Below are positions 23,595-26,811 of a stretch of DNA of 26,811 nt, piece after piece. A program made the position numbers and the translations under genes. Position 1 is the stretch's first letter; each line of letters begins with the position of its first letter. This stretch comes from a virus. The notes beneath the pieces were generated by a model. It saw only the letters and a list, made by a program, of their open reading frames with translations. It was not told the DNA's origin and did not search any database. The DNA is taken from positions 1-26,811 of the IMG/VR virus record IMGVR_UViG_3300018080_000522; one strand, given 5' to 3'.

Positions 23595-25655
23595 ATGTCT
23601 TCAAGTGCCGTTGCATTTTCATCCTCAGCAGCATCCTCGGTGGGTGTCATCACATCAAACACGACATTGTATGTCTCACCTGATGGTTCTGATACCGTAA
23701 ACACAGGCACATCATCTAGTCCTTTCAAGACTCTAGATCGTGCGTTGAGTAGTTTAACAAACCGAAGAATCTCTGATGGTGTAACTGTTACCATATTCAT
23801 CACGGGAGCAGTTTCATTCAATGGTGCTAACGAAAGACACACTTTTTCTGCCACCACATTCGAGCATCCTGACGGAGAGCGAATCGTTATTTCCGGGGCA
23901 AAGTCTGTTCCAGTAACAATCCAATCGATTTCTTCTTACAATGCGAACTCCGCAACGACTGGCGGATACTACATGGAAGCACATGTCCAATCTTCCTCTG
24001 GTATTACAGTTGGTGACTTCGTTTTCATTCACGAACCAAACTACAGAGACTCATCAAAGCCAACAGGTGGTCCTATCATCTATGAAGTTGACTTTGAAAA
24101 CGAAAGAATGGCTGTTCGATCAACCGAACACACTGGAAACGCTGGTGAGACATATGACAATTGGATTGCAACATCTCGTAAGTTACTTGCGACTGGTCCA
24201 CACCAAGTTGTTTCAACAGAAGGACTACTGAGTTCGACACCGACTGTATTATTGTTTGTGCGTCATGAAAACACATGGGAAGACACAAGAACATCAACGG
24301 ATGATCGTGATGCGTTTGTTACACCGCAAGGTATAGCACTTTCTGCGTCTGGTATATTTAACAGTAACGGTTCTCTAATAAACACATACTCCAGTCCAAT
24401 TCTTGGTAACATCTCATCCGGCACACCAGGTCTTACCGGTGCAGCAAATGTTGAGTATGGTGGTGTCAGCAAAGAATCGTTTACAACTGCATTCGATAAG
24501 CGACATGTGAATCTTTCCGCAAATGTTGTCAAGACAAGATTGAACTTTGACTCGACGGACGGGTTGAAGATTCTAAGTAGCATCGGAAGAATCGAAGACA
24601 TTATTCTCTGCGGTCCTGCACATGCAGGAGCAAACGGTGGAACATACGCACCCGAGTCAAATACAAAGACAGGTATTTACATTGGTCCTAATGTAAACTG
24701 TGTTCTGAAAAATGTCGGTGTTTCTGGCTTTGACAAAGGTATACACATCGATCATGGAAGTCTGACAGCAGATCAGGTATTCGCATCTGGAAACAACTAC
24801 AATGTATATTGTGATAACGGCAGATCGTACTTGAATGAGTCAATCGTTACTGGTTCTGGTAACTCCAGCATCTATGCAACCAACAACAGTTCTCTGGTAT
24901 TGAAAAACACCATCGTCACAGCAAACAAGTCAAACGGCATTGAACTCGACAACGGTTCTGTTGCTGAAATGAACTACTGCAATGTATCATTGAATGGTGG
25001 AAACGCTGTTGTGTCGAACGAATCGATTGTTGATCTGACAGGAACCACAGCAGCATATGGTGTTACCAGCGATGCTTCTCTCGGAATCTATTCGTTCGGA
25101 ACGAATGGTTACAACGGAAGATTCTTTGTTCAGAGCCGTGACGGAAACTGGTTGTTCCATAACAAGTTGGCTGGTGTTCGTCTGGATCAAAATTCAACTT
25201 TGAATCTATCGGGTTCTGTCGTCTCCTACAACGGAGAAAGCGGTGTTTTTTCCATCGGTTCTCAAATCAATGCGTTCCGAAGTAATGTCTGGGCGAATGG
25301 AGGATCGTTTGATGCAGCGATCACCGGTATCACTCAGTCGAGCATCACATCAATCTATGATGGAACCGTTCGTCTTGAAGACACCAGTGTTGGCAACTCC
25401 GTCCGAGGAATCTATCTCAACGGTTCTTATATGTCAGACTCAGCAGGTCAAATCGTCGGAAATACCAACGAAGGCTTGTATGCTGAAATGAAGTCACTTG
25501 TTCGATTGCTCGATACTGGCATCACCGGAAACAGCATGGACATTTCCGCAAACTATCTCACAACAGTCTTCCTAGATAATGGTACAAATACAGTGAATCC
25601 AAACACAGAAACAGGAACCACATCTGATATCATCGTTGCTGAAAGCATTGCATAA
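23595..25655 (+). CDS. Beta-helix tailspike-like protein, 686 aa
   Basis: ATG 23595 has AAGGA at 23581-23585. Residues about 26-58 (TLYVSPDGSDTVNTGTSSSP then FKTLDRALSSL) are the typical N-cap of pectate-lyase-like right-handed beta-helices. From about residue 340 onward, short repeating turns follow (GIYIGPNVNCVLKNVGVSG, GIHIDHGSLTADQVFASGNN, NSSIYATNNSSLVLKNTIVT, GIELDNGSVAEMNYCNVSLN), the pattern of a parallel beta-helix. Phage tailspikes of this fold bind or cut surface polysaccharide. I cannot point to catalytic residues, so enzyme activity is open. It is separated from the collar-domain fibre by 20 bases and overlaps the next ATG by one base. It is probably an additional receptor-binding or depolymerase protein. 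Confidence 0.87.
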   Translation: MSSSAVAFSSSAASSVGVITSNTTLYVSPDGSDTVNTGTSSSPFKTLDRALSSLTNRRISDGVTVTIFITGAVSFNGANERHTFSATTFEHPDGERIVISGAKSVPVTIQSISSYNANSATTGGYYMEAHVQSSSGITVGDFVFIHEPNYRDSSKPTGGPIIYEVDFENERMAVRSTEHTGNAGETYDNWIATSRKLLATGPHQVVSTEGLLSSTPTVLLFVRHENTWEDTRTSTDDRDAFVTPQGIALSASGIFNSNGSLINTYSSPILGNISSGTPGLTGAANVEYGGVSKESFTTAFDKRHVNLSANVVKTRLNFDSTDGLKILSSIGRIEDIILCGPAHAGANGGTYAPESNTKTGIYIGPNVNCVLKNVGVSGFDKGIHIDHGSLTADQVFASGNNYNVYCDNGRSYLNESIVTGSGNSSIYATNNSSLVLKNTIVTANKSNGIELDNGSVAEMNYCNVSLNGGNAVVSNESIVDLTGTTAAYGVTSDASLGIYSFGTNGYNGRFFVQSRDGNWLFHNKLAGVRLDQNSTLNLSGSVVSYNGESGVFSIGSQINAFRSNVWANGGSFDAAITGITQSSITSIYDGTVRLEDTSVGNSVRGIYLNGSYMSDSAGQIVGNTNEGLYAEMKSLVRLLDTGITGNSMDISANYLTTVFLDNGTNTVNPNTETGTTSDIIVAESIA

Positions 25656-26095
25656 TGTATTTTAAACATAACACTGATGACACTATAGAAATTAATGGCG
25701 TTCGTTTTCCGTATGAAGTGTTTCTGAGACTTGAACCAGACTATGTGAAACCAAGCGGAATGAAATGGCGAATGTACGAGCAGGGTTCATACCATCACAT
25801 TCACACAATCGATGCTTCACAAATATCCGGTGAGTATCCGTGGGAAGACGGAGATCGGTACATCTCAAGACTCGGTGATTTGAAGTTGCTCCATACAGAA
25901 GTGGAGGAAACAAAAACTCCACCACCAGAAAAAGAACCCACGATAGCGAAACCAAAAAAGTTAGATCCTGCTGAGATACTTGGCGAAGATTACATAAATA
26001 AACTGAATGCCTTATGGGATTTCATCGCAAATGAAGTTCCAAAAAGCGAATCGATTTACCCTGTCAAAAAATCTTTGAGAAAGAAAGAAGCGTGA
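25655..26095 (+). CDS. Hypothetical protein, 146 aa, after the tailspike
   Basis: I do not recognise it. It starts at a TAATG junction with the beta-helix gene. Residues 1-72 are rich in Tyr, His, Trp and Phe (IEINGVRFPYEVFLRLEPDY, YEQGSYHHIHTI) and look like a small folded beta domain. Residues about 80-105 are a charged Pro/Lys/Glu linker (EETKTPPPEKEPTIAKPKK). The end is a short helix (AEILGEDYINKLNALWDFIA) plus a basic tail. Small genes directly downstream of, and coupled to, a tailspike are often fibre-assembly chaperones or attachment adaptors. That is a hypothesis from position and size only. Confidence 0.78.
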   Translation: MYFKHNTDDTIEINGVRFPYEVFLRLEPDYVKPSGMKWRMYEQGSYHHIHTIDASQISGEYPWEDGDRYISRLGDLKLLHTEVEETKTPPPEKEPTIAKPKKLDPAEILGEDYINKLNALWDFIANEVPKSESIYPVKKSLRKKEA

Positions 26096-26096
26096 C

Positions 26097-26483
26097 ATGA
26101 AGTTATCACTAGAACAAATTTACCGTGCATACCCCGTGTTTCAGGTGCTGATCGAACAACCACTACCGGTATCCGTGAACCTTAAACTAAGAGATGCGGT
26201 TCGTGAACTTCAACCCCACTTTCAAGAAATCGCAGACATTCAAAACAAGATTGTCCAAGAACAGAACTACCCGCAAGATGAATCCGGTTCATACTTGGTG
26301 ACGGAAGAATCCCACGACGAGTTTCTTTCCATTCTGAACGCAAGACTACAAAGATTTGTAGACATTGAATGGGAACCCATTACGGTTGATGAGATTGTCG
26401 ATGCGAAACTTTCAATCAAGGAACTGGAAGCCGTTTCATTCCTGTTCTCGGATATCGAGTCGCTGGTTGAAACGCCAATGTGA
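26097..26483 (+). CDS. Hypothetical helical protein, 128 aa
   Basis: Starts two bases after the previous stop. The whole protein appears helical and acidic: SLEQIYRAYPVFQVLIEQPL, then a long helix (KLRDAVRELQPHFQEIADIQ) leading to a conserved-looking turn (YPQDESGSYLV), then FLSILNARLQRFVDIEWEPI and VDEIVDAKLSIKELEAVSFL. The layout of a helix pair with a central Gly turn and a closing L-S-hydrophobic segment resembles small phage proteins of the DUF1617 type, but I hold that only weakly. It is the last gene before the neck gene, so it could belong to tail completion or regulation. Confidence 0.75.
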   Translation: MKLSLEQIYRAYPVFQVLIEQPLPVSVNLKLRDAVRELQPHFQEIADIQNKIVQEQNYPQDESGSYLVTEESHDEFLSILNARLQRFVDIEWEPITVDEIVDAKLSIKELEAVSFLFSDIESLVETPM

Positions 26484-26488
26484 CGGCG

Positions 26489-26513
26489 ACTCCTTATACA
26501 TAATGTAAGGAGT
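26489..26513 (+). promoter_or_regulatory. Hairpin covering the neck gene's ribosome binding site
   Basis: ACTCCTTA (26489-26496) pairs perfectly with TAAGGAGT (26506-26513); a G-U and an A-U pair extend this to ten pairs with a five-base loop, CATAA. The 3' arm contains the AAGGAG ribosome binding site. The hairpin could hold back neck protein translation, or be an RNA processing site or a protein-binding site. No T-run follows, so it does not look like a terminator. Confidence 0.65.
26507..26512 (+). promoter_or_regulatory. Strong ribosome binding site of the gp13-like gene
   Basis: AAGGAG lies five bases before ATG 26518, the best such site in the window. It is fully inside the 3' arm of the hairpin. 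Confidence 0.75.
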
Positions 26514-26517
26514 TCTT

Positions 26518-26811
26518 ATGTCAACACCAAATTCAAGACAGTCACTCAAAGACTATGCACTACGCATGTTGGGTTATCCTGTTATTGATATCAATGTCGA
26601 TGATTCTCAGTTAGAGGATCGTCTAGATGATGCACTTGAGTTCTATGGTGACTTTCACGCAGATGGTTACGAAAAAGTGTATCTGAGTCACCAGATCACA
26701 CAAGACGACATTAACAACAAGTATATCGATATATCAAACATCGACGATAGTGTTACTCAAGTCGTAAAGGTTTTTTCTTACGCTGCAAACACAACAAACA
26801 TCTTTGACATA
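26518..26811 (+). CDS. gp13-like neck protein, 3' end missing
   Basis: The frame opens at ATG 26518 and runs to the window edge (98 codons seen). The N-terminus (SLKDYALRMLGYPVIDINVD, then DSQLEDRLDDALEFYGDFHA) matches the gp13 neck protein pattern of T4-like phages, with LGxPxI-x-(V/I) followed by an acidic helix and an FYG or LYGEYH-like block. After it comes YEKVYLSHQITQDDINN. In T4, gp13 and gp14 close the packaged head and make the site where the tail joins; T4 gp13 is about 309 residues, so roughly two thirds lie outside the window. Its place just after the fibre genes matches the T4 order (gp12, wac, gp13). A 34-base gap with the hairpin precedes it, the longest gap here. Confidence 0.82.
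   Translation, partial: MSTPNSRQSLKDYALRMLGYPVIDINVDDSQLEDRLDDALEFYGDFHADGYEKVYLSHQITQDDINNKYIDISNIDDSVTQVVKVFSYAANTTNIFDI

Noticed and set aside
26495-26502. TATACATA before the neck gene, also at 6618-6625 before the PAAR gene, as a T4-type late promoter
   Set aside because: It differs by one base from TATAAATA. At the usual distance the transcript would begin inside the ribosome binding site or at the start codon itself. Two AT-rich matches are not enough evidence.
26489-26513. Hairpin as an intrinsic transcription terminator
   Set aside because: No T-run follows the stem, the stem is not GC-rich, and the next gene's start lies immediately downstream.

Overview
The window is part of the late structural region of a tailed phage with a contractile, T4-type tail (a myovirus). 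All 17 genes lie on the + strand and are packed almost end to end, and the largest gap between genes is 34 bases. No integrase, transposase, tRNA, CRISPR array or host metabolic gene is visible. The order spike/hub (gp5-like), PAAR tip, gp25-like, gp6-like, a wedge-like protein, gp8-like, fibres and gp13-like neck follows the T4 baseplate-to-neck order. Several sequence signatures (the gp8-like ending, the giant DUF4815-type protein, the small coiled-coil protein) look most like T4-like phages of marine bacteria, including cyanophages. The exact host cannot be read from this window.

Region 1 (1-6611) opens with the 3' part of a gp5-like spike gene. A 189-aa protein of unknown function follows, then a 1014-aa protein that is the most unusual object here. 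That protein has a mostly non-repetitive 300-residue head, a short collagen-like Gly-X-Y stretch, and about 670 residues in which more than one in five is cysteine, some spaced like granulin modules. It is translationally coupled to a 666-aa fibre-like protein.

Region 2 (6630-12955) is the baseplate core: PAAR spike tip, gp25-like, gp6-like (baseplate J), a 602-aa wedge-like protein in the gp7 position, and an enlarged gp8-like protein. Most are joined by TAATG or TAAATG junctions.

Region 3 (12959-25655) is the adhesion apparatus: an 1801-aa DUF4815-type structural protein, a 68-aa coiled-coil protein, an 878-aa fibre, a 785-aa tail-collar-domain fibre and a 686-aa beta-helix tailspike-like protein. 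The 878-aa and 785-aa fibres share two sequence modules and look partly paralogous.

Region 4 (25655-26811) holds two small unknown proteins and then the start of a gp13-like neck gene. The ribosome binding site of the neck gene sits inside a strong hairpin. Together the genes encode the spike, the baseplate wedges and a set of about five candidate host-contact proteins. I found no convincing promoter or terminator, so the region is probably transcribed as one or a few long late messages.
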